Below are positions 23,575 to 34,868 of a stretch of DNA of 64,000 nucleotides, in pieces (the first letter of the stretch is position 1; each line of letters begins with the position of its first letter). The translations under genes and the position numbers were made by a program. The stretch spans positions 310,001 to 374,000 of the forward strand of contig JAGGNK010006437.1 of the NCBI GenBank assembly GCA_017590115.1. Direction: 5' to 3'. The notes below the pieces were generated by a model. The model was not told the origin of the DNA and ran no database searches. It saw nothing but the letters and a program-made list of their open reading frames with translations. This stretch comes from Montifringilla adamsi. Lineage: Eukaryota > Chordata > Aves > Passeriformes > Passeridae.

Positions 23575-24297
23575 AAAAGAAAGCGGCTGAAGTCGGGGGA
23601 GGAGGCTAGCATCTGGCTACACGTTTTTTCTAGGGGAGTTTCTCTCTAATGGGGAAGATACCACAAGTTTTGGGGACAGGTAAAGGACAGGGTTGGGAGC
23701 AGCTGCTCCCTCTCTCTCTCTCTGGCATCAGAGGAGGACAGCCAGGCTGTCGCTTACTGTGGAGAGAATTCACCGGCACCGCTGGAGCTCAGCCCTGAGA
23801 CCCACCACCATCTGCTCATGTCTCCCAGGAATCCTGAACTTCGCCTCTCCCTGCCCTGCCCAGAGCCGGGCGCTGCTGCCGCTGCCCCATCCCCGCTGTT
23901 TCTTCGGGATGCTCTGGGGTTCTCCATGCTGTGGCTGGCACCATCCCGCAGCTCCAGCTACTGCCACGGAACTTCTGACACATCTCACCCACCAGCCCGG
24001 GATTTTTGCTCATTGCTGCCGGCTGTGACGGTAACTGCACCAAAGGGGAAAGTGCCGGCGGCCGAGAAGGCTGGTACTGGGTCCCTGGTTCTGTTTGTTG
24101 TTAATGCCACAGTTACTGTTGTTTGTTTGCCTTGTTATACACTCTAGTAAAGAACTGTTATTCCTATCCTCCTATCTTTGCCTGAGAGACCCTTCATTTC
24201 AAAATTATAATAATTCAAAAGGGAGGGTGTTTACATTCTCCATTCCAAGGGAAGCTCCTGCCTTCCCCAGCAGACACCTGTCTTGTAAACCAAGACA
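23575..24297 (+). mobile_element. ERVL-like LTR
   Basis: Signature segments in plus order: AAGCGGCTGAAGTCGGGGGA, GAAGATACCACAAGTTTTGG, TAAAGAACTGTTATTCC, TTTGCCTGAGAGACCC, TTTCAAAATTATAATAATTC, GGGAAGCTCCTGCCTTCCC and CAGACACCTGTCTTG, ending CCAAGACA. This U5 end resembles that of the LTR ending at 47317 (minus strand), so the two share ancestry. The poly(A) signal appears as AGTAAA near 24150. The central part (23680-24070) is GC-rich and open in several frames, none with recognisable domains. The 5' boundary is uncertain and the copy may be truncated. Confidence 0.7.
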
Positions 24298-25884
24298 CAC
24301 TTTTTGCGTTCTTACACTCTCTCCGGGCAGGTTTAATTATTTGTTATAAGTAATAGTCTGAACATCTGAAAAGTTAAGGCTCTCTTTAAATACGAAACTA
24401 GCTTAATAGATGTAGCACAAATAATTGTGCTAGTCCTTTTTTACCTTTCTGGATACTGGAATGAAAAATAATTATTTTTCAGAAAATTCCAGTTAAGGGA
24501 ATATAGGATATATATATGAATCAGCTAGCCCATGTTTTTTCAATAACTTACTTTTCAGTTTTCTTTATATTAAATCTGATTCATCATGTAACAAACCACA
24601 AAATGCACTGAATTACTATTTAATCCTGATGTCCTCATATCAAAGAACTGTTTCTGAATAGTCTTACCTCCTTCTAAATCAAACATGGATAATTGAAATT
24701 TTTTCATTAGCAAACTTTGAATTTTAGTTACACTTCCCTACTCAGCTTTAATTTTTTTTTCCTTTAGTTTTGCAACTTCTAACATATCATACTGGAAATG
24801 CAAACCTCTGTGGGAAACAAGGCTGCTTGAATCCATACAGGACACTGTTTTTCTTGACCACAGGTGAACATAATTTTAATTTTACTGAACTGTTTGTAAG
24901 ATTTTGTCTTTGTGAAGAATGGAATAAAAAAAAGAAACAAGCTTGCTACCCATACTGATAAAATCGTGCAGGGCCAGGTTATCAAAGCAAGAGTGTCTAA
25001 TGTGTCAGGAATTAGATGGATGTGACTTGATTTTACTTCATGAGCATTTGCAAGGATGATTCAGAATGACAGATCAGTCTGTATCTCTTGTACTTAATAC
25101 TTCAAACATGTGTACTGTCTAGTAGCTCTCCAAAAGTATACATAAAATGAAAGCATATGAGAACAAAACAAAGGAAAGGTTTGGCATTTCTGCAGATAAT
25201 GAGCTGCTTTGTAAAATCAGCTACAAGTATGGAAACATCTGTTTTCTTTCTGTAAGAAATGAAGATTCAGGCTTTGTAGTAATCACTTAAAATTTAAAAT
25301 TTAAAGAAGCAAAAAATTAGAGCTTTTTATTAAAAAGACTTTTTAAACTGTCATTTAATATGTAATCATCATGATATTAAATCCAACAAGTAGTTATCAC
25401 TATCTAGAAACAATCTTCACTGGTATTACCCATGATAACAGAAGATGGTTAACAAGTCTAATCAGAGAGCAGTAAGTATGACTGGAATGAGAAAATATTT
25501 AACGTCCTTATACATTCTGATGGTGCTGTCTGCCGGTCCTGATCTGAATGAACTCCTACTGACCAGTCCTAACCTAAAAGATAAGCATACTCTATGACTC
25601 TAACTATTGCCTATCTTTTTACTACACTTTATTGCCATGAAGAGCACATTTCTTTTTCTTTGTCATAACTTGGAACTGAAGAAGAAAAACAGAGATTTTA
25701 AGACTAAACTTTCAGACATTTGACTGCATGCTAGATTTCTCCCCATCACATAGATCTAAGTGAAGGACTCTCTTTCCTCATAATGACTGGCATTTTAATA
25801 ATGAGGTTGTTGTCATCATAAAACACAAAATACCTACGTACAGAAGCCAAGATAAAACAGCATAGAACAGTGAAAAAGGGGCAT
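24298..25884. other. AT-rich intergenic DNA, nothing recognised
   Basis: No gene or repeat supported. The longest frames are under 80 codons and lack features. Confidence 0.5.
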
Positions 25885-26715
25885 GCCAAAAACAATCAAG
25901 TGGTTCAAGCCTTCTGCTCACCAAGATACCATCACTCCCACCCTCAAGAGGATAGAGGAAGAAAATCCAAAGAAAAAGCTTTTGGATCAATATAAGGACA
26001 GGGAGGTCACTCATTAATTAATATCACAGGCAAAACAGACTTGAATTGGGGAAATTAATTTCATTTATTGCTAAATAATAACAAAGTAGGATAGTGAGAA
26101 ATAAAAAGAAACAAAACCCACTTTTTCTCCACACCTCCTTCTTCCCAAGCTGCGTTCATAACTCCTATCTCCTCCCCATAAGTAGTGCTGGTGGACAGGA
26201 GATGGAAGTTGTAGTCAGTTCATGAAATGTCACCGCTGCTGCTCCTTCCTCCCCATTCTCTTCTCCACAGGCCACTGCTCCTGACAAAAAGCCTGTTCCT
26301 GCATGGGCTTCTCCCCACGCAGCACAGCTCCTGCCAGGAACCTGCTCCAGTACAGGTTCCTCACAGGCTGCAGCTTCCTTTAGGGTGTGTCCATGTTCTG
26401 GTGTGGAGTTCTCCATGGGATGCAGGTGGATACCTGTTCCACTGCTGTCCTCCACAGGCTGCAGGTTATCAATCTGCATCGCCATGGTCTTCTCCATGGG
26501 CTGCAGGGGAATCTCCTCCAGCACCTGGATCACCTCCTCCCCTTCCTTTTGCATTGTCTTTGTTGACTACATAGTTGTTTCACAAATTCTCACTCCACTC
26601 TCACAGCTGCTGCATGGTGTTTTTTACCCTTCCTTGAATACGTTATCACAGAGGTGTTGCTGGTGCCAAAACTGATGGGCTCAGTTTTGGCCAATGGTGG
26701 CTCTGCCCACCTGAG
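25885..26715 (-). mobile_element. ERV LTR, 5'-truncated, with internal repeat ORF
   Basis: Minus-strand order: GGCCAAAACTGAGCCCATCA, CTGCAGCCCATGGAG-type repeats, then GTTTCTTTTTATTTCTCAC, AATAAATGAAATTAATTTCC, CAAGTCTGTTTTGCC and CTCCCTGTCCTTAT. I recognise this as a common passerine LTR whose missing 5' end matches the fragment at 31588. The AATAAA is on plus at about 26062-26075. It lacks roughly the first 120 bp. A minus-strand frame from an ATG at 26554 to a stop at 26165 stays open through the repeats (see separate entry). Confidence 0.75.
26165..26554 (-). other. Open frame of 129 codons inside LTR, with 13-14-residue repeats
   Basis: Starts at a true ATG. The product has repeated cores IPLQPMEK, NLQPVEDS and HLHPMENS spaced 13-14 residues apart (39-42 nt in DNA, from about 26420 to 26520), in a Glu-rich acidic context, followed by less regular copies (EEPVLEQVPG, ACGEENGEEG). 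The DNA repeat CTGCAGCCCATGGAG is typical of this LTR family, so the frame could simply reflect a unit length divisible by three. No signal peptide, membrane segment or known domain. Whether it is translated is unknown; I treat it as LTR sequence. Confidence 0.4.
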
Positions 26716-27178
26716 AACTAACTTTAGGAGTTTAATAGATACTTCGTTGAAGTAAATAAAATATCAGTGTTTTCCTACTCATAAATTATTATCTATTGTG
26801 TGTAATGTTACTGTTTCCATGTGAGTACTGTTTCATATCTATGCACATTTATGACACGTAAATCCCATTTTTATATATGAGCTGCACTAATATATCCAAA
26901 AATACTTTCTACCTTTAAACATTAAATACTTGAGTAATCCCCATAAAATCAAAGGCTGAACCTTTGGCTCTTTCCCATTAGTTTTCTAATCCAAGTGAAG
27001 TCATGCATCCTATTGCAGTGATTGAATTGGAAATAAGTCTAATATGGAAACTCTTGGCCCTCTAACCATTAGGTGAAAATACCTATTTAGAAATTTTATG
27101 GTCTTTTAACTGAGAGACAGCAGTCTATTTGTTTTAGGCTGCAGACTTTTCACAGATATAATGATTGCTCTTAACCAT
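26716..27178. other. AT-rich spacer, nothing recognised
   Basis: Unique-looking AT-rich DNA between two LTRs. Confidence 0.5.
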
Positions 27179-27800
27179 TGTTGGGAAGGATGAAAGTTTG
27201 ACAAGAAAGTCTCACAGACATGTATGCTTGGCAGACAGATTTTTGAATGTAGAACCTGAGAATGAAATAGAGTTTTTATATAGAAGAAAAGAATTGCTGA
27301 GCCAGTCTTATCAGATAACTAAGAAGGCAAAGGGTATGCTAGTTAGAAGAGGTTTTTATGACTTAGAGCAAAGGATAAACCCACCTCAAACATGAAGTTT
27401 TTCCAAGCAGAAAGATTCCACAGGCAAACAAGTCTTCTGATGTTGCAAGTAGAAAAAAGGTCTCAGAATTTTCCACTGCAAGAAAACTGAAAAATGACTT
27501 CTAGCTTAAACTGTAACATATAACTTTTAGTGATTGGATAATAGCAACATGAACACGGTAATTATAGTAGTTACAACAGGCTATAAGTAAAAGTTAAGGT
27601 ATAGATTGGCTCTTCTGTATTAAGATGCTCAGCAAAGTATATAATGCATTGTAACCAAAATTAAAGGGTCTTCAGGCTTGTCTGCATAACTTTAAAAGCA
27701 CTTCTCTGTGAAACCACAGAACTGACAGGTACATATACCTACAGAGGTTCCTCACTTTTCCTTGTCTCCTTTGAGTGTTAAGACAATGTTTTGACTATTT
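27179..27800 (+). mobile_element. ERV LTR
   Basis: Begins TGTTGGGAAGGATGAAAG, then GTCTCACAGACATGTATGC, AGCAAAGGATAAACCCACC, AACTTTTAGTGATTGG, ATAGATTGGCTCTTCTG, a TATA-like CAAAGTATATAATGC (about 27635) and GGGTCTTCAGGCTTGTCTGC. I recognise this order from passerine LTRs. The 3' end is uncertain: CTGACA at 27727 is one candidate terminus. The plus-strand frame at 27165-27395 (76 residues) overlaps the U3 and has no known domain; it is not annotated as a gene. Confidence 0.6.
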
Positions 27801-29833
27801 AGAGACTAATTTACAATTTTTTAATATGTTTAGAATTTTTCAAGTCCTTCAATTTTTTTTCTATTTTTATAAATAAACTGAATACAGTTAAATTATCTGG
27901 TATTTAATTACTAGGAATTTATAATGCAAAATAAACCTCTTTCCATTAGAAAACAATATTGTTACAAATTCTCAATTAAAAAAAGATAATTTAGTGTACC
28001 AGCTATTAAATCACTTCAGGCTTGTTACATCCAGACAACTGATCGATTCAAAGTAGAAAATAATCAGTTATGGTCATAGAATAGTAATTTTCCATTTCAG
28101 TTGCAAGAAACATGAATCTTATTTTGTTTTCCTATGGTCCATTTCTTTGGTGCTGCAAATATCATGGTCGTGGTTACTTAATGCCAAGCCTGAACAACAG
28201 TAAGGGACATATATTGAAATATTTACTACAGGGACATTGACAAGATGTATAATGAATTTCTAAACTGCATTAGCATTTTATCTGATTATTCAATTATTTA
28301 CTTTGTCTGATTTTCTCATAATTTATGTCATGTTTTTAGCATGAAACCTTACAAAAAAAATCTGTTCAAATATACAAGTAGATTTTAAATATTTAGCAGA
28401 CAAATTACTGAACTGATATTCCTAATGTGGCTGGAAATACTCATAATTAGTTTTCATTAGTCTAAATGAAATTGTTGTAAGTTGGAATTTAATCACATAT
28501 GCTATCACTTTAAACAAAGAATTAGTTACTGACAGAACAATTACATTTTTTTATGATCTTGTATTCCATAATAATTAAGACTAAAATAATTCTAAATATG
28601 AAACTATTTTAATCTGATTTTTATACGGAATATTTACAAGATAGATGAGAAGCACACTCCAGTTTCCAGAGTTTACTTTAATATGTCATGACAAGCCTAT
28701 TAAGAAGTGAAAAAATCCATTGCTTAGTAGTTTCCTATTTACAAGTATCATTTCTCACTGGAATTTAATGCATAGAAATGGAAAGGGAGAGATTAAAAAA
28801 TAAATACATAAACCAATCATTTAACTAGATTGCTAGTCTATTTTCCATAATTTTTGGAACTATTTTGTTGACCATAGTTTTAACTTTGACCATTATGCTA
28901 TACAAAGCCTTTTCTACAATGAAAAGTGACCAGTGGTACCTTATTGTTTCCAAGATTTCTTGGAAGCATTCTGGGAAACCCACTCCAATTGTATTCATTA
29001 AGGAGGGAATTCACATATAACATGACCATTAAACCTACATTACAGAACACTCTTTTTTTAAATCTCTTTTTCTGACATTGTGAGCAACTCATAGCTTACA
29101 GGATTCATTGAAAGTTAATAAAAATATGCATAAAAATATTATAATTATTGTTTTATACAAGGCACTCTGGAAAGCATCAAAATATTTCCCACTGATGCAG
29201 CTAAAAGTTTCTTAATTCTCTTAGAATACACAAATTAGCTAGTAAGAGGAAAAAGAACTCTTCCCATTTGAAAGAAAATGTCCAAATGGACAAGAGCAGA
29301 CTTTAAAAATATATATATAATGCAAGTAAATTTAAACAGTTAGAGAGTATACAAGTGTCATTGTTATCTGCCCAAGTAAAAGTGATTTAGAACAGCGAGT
29401 TGAAACATGATGGCTGCGTGAAACCACCACTATCTTGTTTAGGTCTGCCTTGAAAAAAACTCATATGTGTAATTCCTTTTCCTGATCTCTCTACTCATCA
29501 AATCCTACTGCGAAAATGCTGTTTTCCATCTCCTCCATGGCCCTGGTAGTCTCCCACAGTTTGGTCTCAAGGTCTTAAGTGCACATCTTAAAAAATTCTA
29601 GGCTTACTGAGAAAAAAGTTCAACTGCAGCATTTCTGGGACAGCAAAATCCTTCTCAGTAGAGTTTGATAATCTCAGGGAGTCTGTTTCACTGTCTCAGA
29701 AACTTCCTTATGGCACATTAAACACCGAATAAAGAGCTGTACACCATCCATAAATACTTCAGTAAAATGAGTTCTACTGTCTTTGTGCTGAGGCATTTTA
29801 GAAAGGGATGACCAAAAAGCAGTTGCTCTAGAC
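27801..29833. other. AT-rich intergenic DNA, nothing recognised
   Basis: No gene or repeat supported. The last 400 bp (29440-29833) is slightly less AT-rich, without a recognisable element. Confidence 0.5.
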
Positions 29834-30212
29834 TGTTGAGGCGAACACTCCATGTGTGGAGACACAAGGCTTGACTCCATTTCAGAAGGCTTATTTATTA
29901 TCTTATATATTATACTAAAATCCTACATTAAAACTATACTAAAAGAACAGAAAGAAAAGATCATCAGAAGGCTACAAAGAACAAGAAGATAATAGAATGC
30001 ATAACAAAAACCTGTGACTGCTCACAGCCTTGGCACAGGTGGCTGTGATTGGTCATCAATGGAAAACAATCCACATGGACCAATCACAGATGCACCTGCT
30101 GCATTCCACAGCAGCAGATAGTTATCGTTTACATTTCTCTCCTGAGGCGCCTCAGCTTCTCAGGAGGGGAAAAATCCCAGCAAAGGATTTTTCATAAAAT
30201 ATCATAGCTACA
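29834..30212 (-). mobile_element. Solo LTR of the provirus family
   Basis: A 379-bp copy of the LTR that bounds the 18.1-20.3 kb provirus, in the same orientation. On plus it starts TGTTGAGGCGAAC and ends ATAGCTACA, flanked by a perfect 6-bp target-site duplication CTAGAC (29828-29833 and 30213-30218). The poly(A) signal is intact (TTTATT on plus near 29892). It differs from the proviral LTRs at many positions, so it is older or from another subfamily. A solo LTR arises by recombination between the two LTRs of a provirus. Confidence 0.92.
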
Positions 30213-30218
30213 CTAGAC

Positions 30219-30560
30219 CTGAAAGAAAAATGGAGCCTCATTAACCTCATGATTTAATGTTTCATGTATACTAAAATAGTTCCTAATCCTGGAGGAACAG
30301 TATTCTCTTCCTTGAGGTATCAAGGCATTTTTCAGGTGTGTACTAATGTGTTTTCCATTTGTGAAGTAAGTAAGCGATCTCAAATTTTGTACTAGGTTGT
30401 AAAAAAAAAGGAAGAAACTCTAAAATCTTAAAATCTGGACTATATTCACCATGACCACTAGTTAACCTGATATGTTTGGGAAGACATTTTCTGTACAAGA
30501 AAACTAAAACAGAGAAGCTGAACTTCAAAGAAGAACACTAATACCAGGAAAGCACAAATG

Positions 30561-30595
<35 letters not shown>

Positions 30596-31587
30596 AAAAN
30601 NNNNNNNNNNNNNNNNNNNNAAAAAAAAAAAACCAAAAAAAAAACCAACCAACCAAACAAACAAAAAACCCCCCAAAACTAAACCCAAACTGTGCTATAA
30701 AATGCAGAGAAAACTTAATTTAACTATTAATGCTATTTTGGTCAATCCACAAATTATCCCCAGACCTCCTATTCTTCTATAAGTTTCACTTCAGTAAAGT
30801 TTCTTATAAGCAGGATCTATATTTCTACATACTCTTCATTCTGACAGAAGGTAATCTTCAACATGATTTGTATTCAGAAAAAATATATTAGTAGGAATGC
30901 TGGCTGTAGGTCAAGTGTACTGTGGCCAAGTATACTATTTTTAGTTACTTCTATTTGTAAAATTCTTCTGTATTATACATTCATTTTGTGTAGTCTGCAA
31001 GAAAATGTATTATTTTTGATTATATACATATAGAATTGTCACAGGAAATAAACCAATTTCTCTGTAATTCTGAATGTAAATGGCCCCTAGCTGAAGGCTA
31101 TTGTCAGTCAGAATGCAGGAATTTATGTAAGCATTATACAATCATTATAAAAACTGATTATGCCATTTGATATATTCTGATGGGCCACTGCTCTCAGAAC
31201 TCTGCACCCGTAGTCCCCAAAGTTGTTTCTGTTTTGGTCCCTGTGACTGTCCTGTAATCCCACTAAAGCCAAGAGGTTAAACAGAACATAATGTAAACAA
31301 TATACTCATGCATCTTAACACAGTTTCCCATCAACATTTACCAGAATAACCTATTTTCAGTTGCTAACAATGGCACCAACTTACACTGTTAAGAGTAATA
31401 GATGATAAACATTCAGATGGGGTTGAAATTCCTTGCAGTAAATGTTTATTTCTTCTAAAATAAGTAAGTAAATAACTATATTTGCAGAGGGAGGCAGGGT
31501 AAGAGTTCACCATCAATGTTTCAAACAACATGCCTACATTTCCTATACATCAGCTGAAACTGAGAGCTAGAGCTCTTCATGATCAGT
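30219..31587. other. AT-rich DNA with assembly gap
   Basis: No gene. It contains A-rich sequence around the gap (30561-30690) and otherwise unique-looking DNA. Confidence 0.5.
30561..30665. repeat. Poly-A/A-rich tract interrupted by assembly gap
   Basis: A34 (30561-30594) then CAAAA, a run of 21 N (30600-30620), and another A-rich stretch turning into CCAACCAAACAAAC-type sequence. The true length is unknown because of the gap. Lysine- or phenylalanine-rich translations across it are artefacts. Confidence 0.95.
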
Positions 31588-31830
31588 TGTATTGGGTTTG
31601 CATGCCAGATTCTGCTAGCAGCAAAGGGATGGCTTCAGTGAGAAATTCCCAGAAGTTTCCCCCATGTCCAACAGAGCCAATGCCAGTCAGCTGCAGGATG
31701 GACCCACCACTGGCCAAGGCCAAGCTCATCAACAATAGTGGTAACATCCTGGGATTAACAGATTTAAGAAGGGGAAAAGTTGCTGTGCAGAAAGTAGGCA
31801 GAGATGAAGAATCTGTGTAAGAGTGCCAAA
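31588..31830 (+). mobile_element. 5' fragment of ERV LTR (same family as 25885-26715)
   Basis: Starts TGTATTGGGTTTGCATGCC and continues GAAGTTTCCCCCATGTCC, ACAGAGCCAATGCCAG, GGACCCACCACTGGCC, GGCCAAGCTCATCAACAA and ATTTAAGAAGGGGAAAAG. The part from GGCCAAGGCCAAGC overlaps, in opposite orientation, the right end of the LTR at 26600-26715. Only the first about 240 bp of the LTR are present; similarity is lost near 31830. Confidence 0.7.
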
Positions 31831-32427
31831 ATATGCTTAAAAAAAGGGCTAAGATCAAGACCTGGGAAGCAGGAGACAATGAGACAGAACAAGGAAACAC
31901 AGATGAGTGAAGGGGATGGTAGAGCTGCCAGACATGAGAGACTGGACTTCAACTGGATGGTAAAAAAGTCTGAGGAAAGAAGAGTGGGCAGGGGAAGCAA
32001 GTTGCACTGAAGTATTAAAAAAGAAAGAAGCAGAATTGATCGAGCTGAGGTCATCAAGGTCAGAAACATATTATGAAATGGAGAAAGTAAGAGGTATAAT
32101 CAGAAAGTGTCATAAGGAGGTACTGGATTGAGACAAGAAGCTGGTAGACAGGAAGATCTGAGTCTAGTCAAATTACAGTGGCAAAGAGAGCATAAAGAGC
32201 TGGAGAAACAGGCAGACTTTGCCTTTTCTGGAGTGCACACCCTCAGGGACCAAGGCTGAGACTGGATCCTCCTTGCTCAGTTCTACCTCCAGCTGGTGGA
32301 GGAGACTTGGACAGGAGCATTGTACAACCTCTGGGTGGTGACCCACTATGGAGTTACCTTATTGAATCATATTCTCTTCTGGGAATCATTAAAAAACTGA
32401 GATGAATTTTCAGCAGTGAACCACATA
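31831..32427. other. Purine-rich single-copy DNA
   Basis: Plus strand strongly enriched in A and G (many GAGACA, AAGAAG, GGAGAC words) from about 31840 to 32220. No gene or repeat family recognised. The composition differs from both the LTR fragment to its left and the solo LTR to its right. Confidence 0.45.
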
Positions 32428-32433
32428 CATAAT

Positions 32434-32889
32434 TGTTGTGGTGCACCAGTTTAGTTTTTCTCTTGCACTTGGTGATTGGGATTTTGCACAGAATAGTTTT
32501 GTATTGCACTGTATAGCTTATGTTATATCATGTGGTTTGTTACCCCGTTTCCCCACCACATGGTCTTTCCCTCACTTGTCCCGGTACCACCTGGTGGTCT
32601 CTCCCCTGAGTTACCCCTCCCCTAGCCACTCGTCACTGGTGTCCCATTGGCTGTGGACCTCTCCCTCTCCCCCCATCCCGGGGGGTATAAAACTCCCTGC
32701 TGCCAGGGAACGCTCTCTTTTCTCCCATGGGTTTGTCCGTCTGATGTGTGTCTTGGAATAAAGGACAACGTTTCCCACGTGGAGGAGAGCGCTTCTCAAT
32801 CTTTTACCTTCGTCTATAAAGTATCATGCGGGCAAGGGTCTACAGCTAGCTGGAGTGGACCCCAACAGCCCAGGAAACACATTTCTTCA
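32434..32889 (+). mobile_element. Solo LTR with intact promoter
   Basis: A 456-bp LTR with TG/CA ends (TGTTGTGGTG at the start, TTTCTTCA at the end) and a perfect 6-bp target-site duplication CATAAT (32428-32433 and 32890-32895). U3 carries an inverted CCAAT box (CCCATTGGCTG, about 32643) and a TATA box (GGGTATAAAAC, about 32685); AATAAA follows at about 32757 in TTGGAATAAAGGAC, so transcription would start near 32715. The spacing is typical of an active retroviral LTR. No internal region is present. Its 3' 281 bp, with the TATA box, are included in the 622-bp duplication. Confidence 0.85.
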
Positions 32890-33230
32890 CATAATCTAAT
32901 GAATGATTTTATTAGTACAATTTTACCTAGCTGTCAGCTGTGAGTGCAGTGTGCTCTGTATTGGTGTCCCCTACTTGCTGCTCCTCCAAGCCTCATCCCA
33001 CAAAGAGTTCTAGAAAAAAAGAGTGGAAAGTAACAACCTGTGAGAGTGTAATTACTGGGAGAAGACATGGTTATAGACATGTTTCAAGGTGGAGAAAAAT
33101 GGACAATGAAAAAGTTGTATTTTAGAGCAGCTAGGAGAATATGGAGAATGCAGATTGGAATGGAGTAGAAATGATAGATTCTTCTACAAATTTTGAAACA
33201 AAATCATTGTTTTGTATAATTTGAATTGGG
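32609..33230. repeat. 622-bp perfect tandem duplication, unit 1
   Basis: Identical, as far as checked by eye and by identical translations in three frames, to 33231-33852, with a constant offset of 622. It begins AGTTACCCCTCCCC inside the LTR U3 and ends TTTGAATTGGG in the 3' flank. The unit therefore holds the LTR promoter, R, U5, one target-site copy and about 340 bp of unique flank. Confidence 0.97.
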
Positions 33231-33852
33231 AGTTACCCCTCCCCTAGCCACTCGTCACTGGTGTCCCATTGGCTGTGGACCTCTCCCTCTCCCCCCATCC
33301 CGGGGGGTATAAAACTCCCTGCTGCCAGGGAACGCTCTCTTTTCTCCCATGGGTTTGTCCGTCTGATGTGTGTCTTGGAATAAAGGACAACGTTTCCCAC
33401 GTGGAGGAGAGCGCTTCTCAATCTTTTACCTTCGTCTATAAAGTATCATGCGGGCAAGGGTCTACAGCTAGCTGGAGTGGACCCCAACAGCCCAGGAAAC
33501 ACATTTCTTCACATAATCTAATGAATGATTTTATTAGTACAATTTTACCTAGCTGTCAGCTGTGAGTGCAGTGTGCTCTGTATTGGTGTCCCCTACTTGC
33601 TGCTCCTCCAAGCCTCATCCCACAAAGAGTTCTAGAAAAAAAGAGTGGAAAGTAACAACCTGTGAGAGTGTAATTACTGGGAGAAGACATGGTTATAGAC
33701 ATGTTTCAAGGTGGAGAAAAATGGACAATGAAAAAGTTGTATTTTAGAGCAGCTAGGAGAATATGGAGAATGCAGATTGGAATGGAGTAGAAATGATAGA
33801 TTCTTCTACAAATTTTGAAACAAAATCATTGTTTTGTATAATTTGAATTGGG
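33231..33852. repeat. 622-bp perfect tandem duplication, unit 2
   Basis: Second copy of 32609-33230. After it the sequence continues GAAAGAATATGC, the original flank. It contains a 5'-truncated LTR (33231-33511) with CCAAT box, TATA box and AATAAA. No difference between the units was found. Confidence 0.97.
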
Positions 33853-34277
33853 GAAAGAATATGCAATTTTTTTGTCGTGGTTGAAAACACAGCCTCATAC
33901 AAGCTACTGTAAAGAAAATTAACTATATCACATCCATAAGCAGCTCATTCTTCCATCTTTTCCTTTATAATATTTTTTAAAATTTCATTTCTACATCACA
34001 CTAGTATCCAGCAGGGTTAGAAGAGGAATAAGAGAAAAAAAGGTGTAAAGCCAATTGTTTTGCTGTATGACTGAAATGAAGGTATGCAGAATATGTATTA
34101 ATTAGTCAAAAGGACTCACAGGTTTGACTTAGGTTCATTTTTGTTAACTATTGAGAGGTGAAATAGGAAAATTTATAGAGTGTGGGACTGATGTAATTAA
34201 AGATATTATAGAGTTGATGGGGAATGCTTGCTTCTTCATTCCATTTTTTAGTCACTTGAGTAGCCAGAACATCCCTT

Positions 34278-34330
34278 GTAACAGATTTGTAACAGATTTG
34301 TAAGCAATGTTCCCTTGTAAGCAATGTTCC
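34278..34330. repeat. Two adjacent short tandem duplications
   Basis: GTAACAGATTT occurs twice in direct succession, followed by TTGTAAGCAATGTTCC twice, separated by one C. Two slippage events side by side within about 50 bp. Confidence 0.85.
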
Positions 34331-34812
34331 AAGTAGCCTTCAGATCCATTGCTGAAGAGAAGTTACTTTTCTTTTTACTCCAGAAGAAACCAAACAGGTT
34401 AAACTAATCAAAACTCAACCACTTTGCTCTTTGAAAATAAATAACCAGAAAATTAAGTATAAGAGTTTATAAGATGGATTTTTCCTGTCAAGGCCAGTGT
34501 ATTCATCATGAATGACCTGTATTACACATGATTTGCTTCTTTACAGAAATAATATTCTCAAAGCATTTCTACACAAATAGGAAATAACTTTCTGTGTCTT
34601 ATATTGATTTCCACAAGAGTCCTCTTTCCTTGGTACAAGAAAAACTTACAACTCGAGTGCTGTTATTTTGTTATAAGTATCTGTAAGATTCTACCAGATC
34701 CTTATTATATTAACATATGTCTAAATATTAAGTGATAGAATTACTTATATTACCATCTGATAGATACATTCCAGACACAGAAAACTTCTACCTCTGGTAC
34801 AAGGACCAAGCA

Positions 34813-34868
34813 GTAATAATAATAATAATAAAAAATAAAAATAAAAATAAAAAATAAAAATAAAAAAT
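34813..34868. repeat. AT-rich microsatellite (AAT)n/(AAAAT)n
   Basis: A run of AAT trinucleotides passes into AAAAT and AAAAAT units. It has no strand-specific context and is a compound microsatellite. Confidence 0.9.

Noticed and set aside
30458..30782. Poly-Lys and poly-Phe frames across the N gap
   Set aside because: They are translations of poly-A and undetermined bases.
32611..33747. Three pairs of identical small frames considered as duplicated genes
   Set aside because: They are identical because of the 622-bp tandem duplication and lie in LTR promoter sequence and flank; none has a domain.
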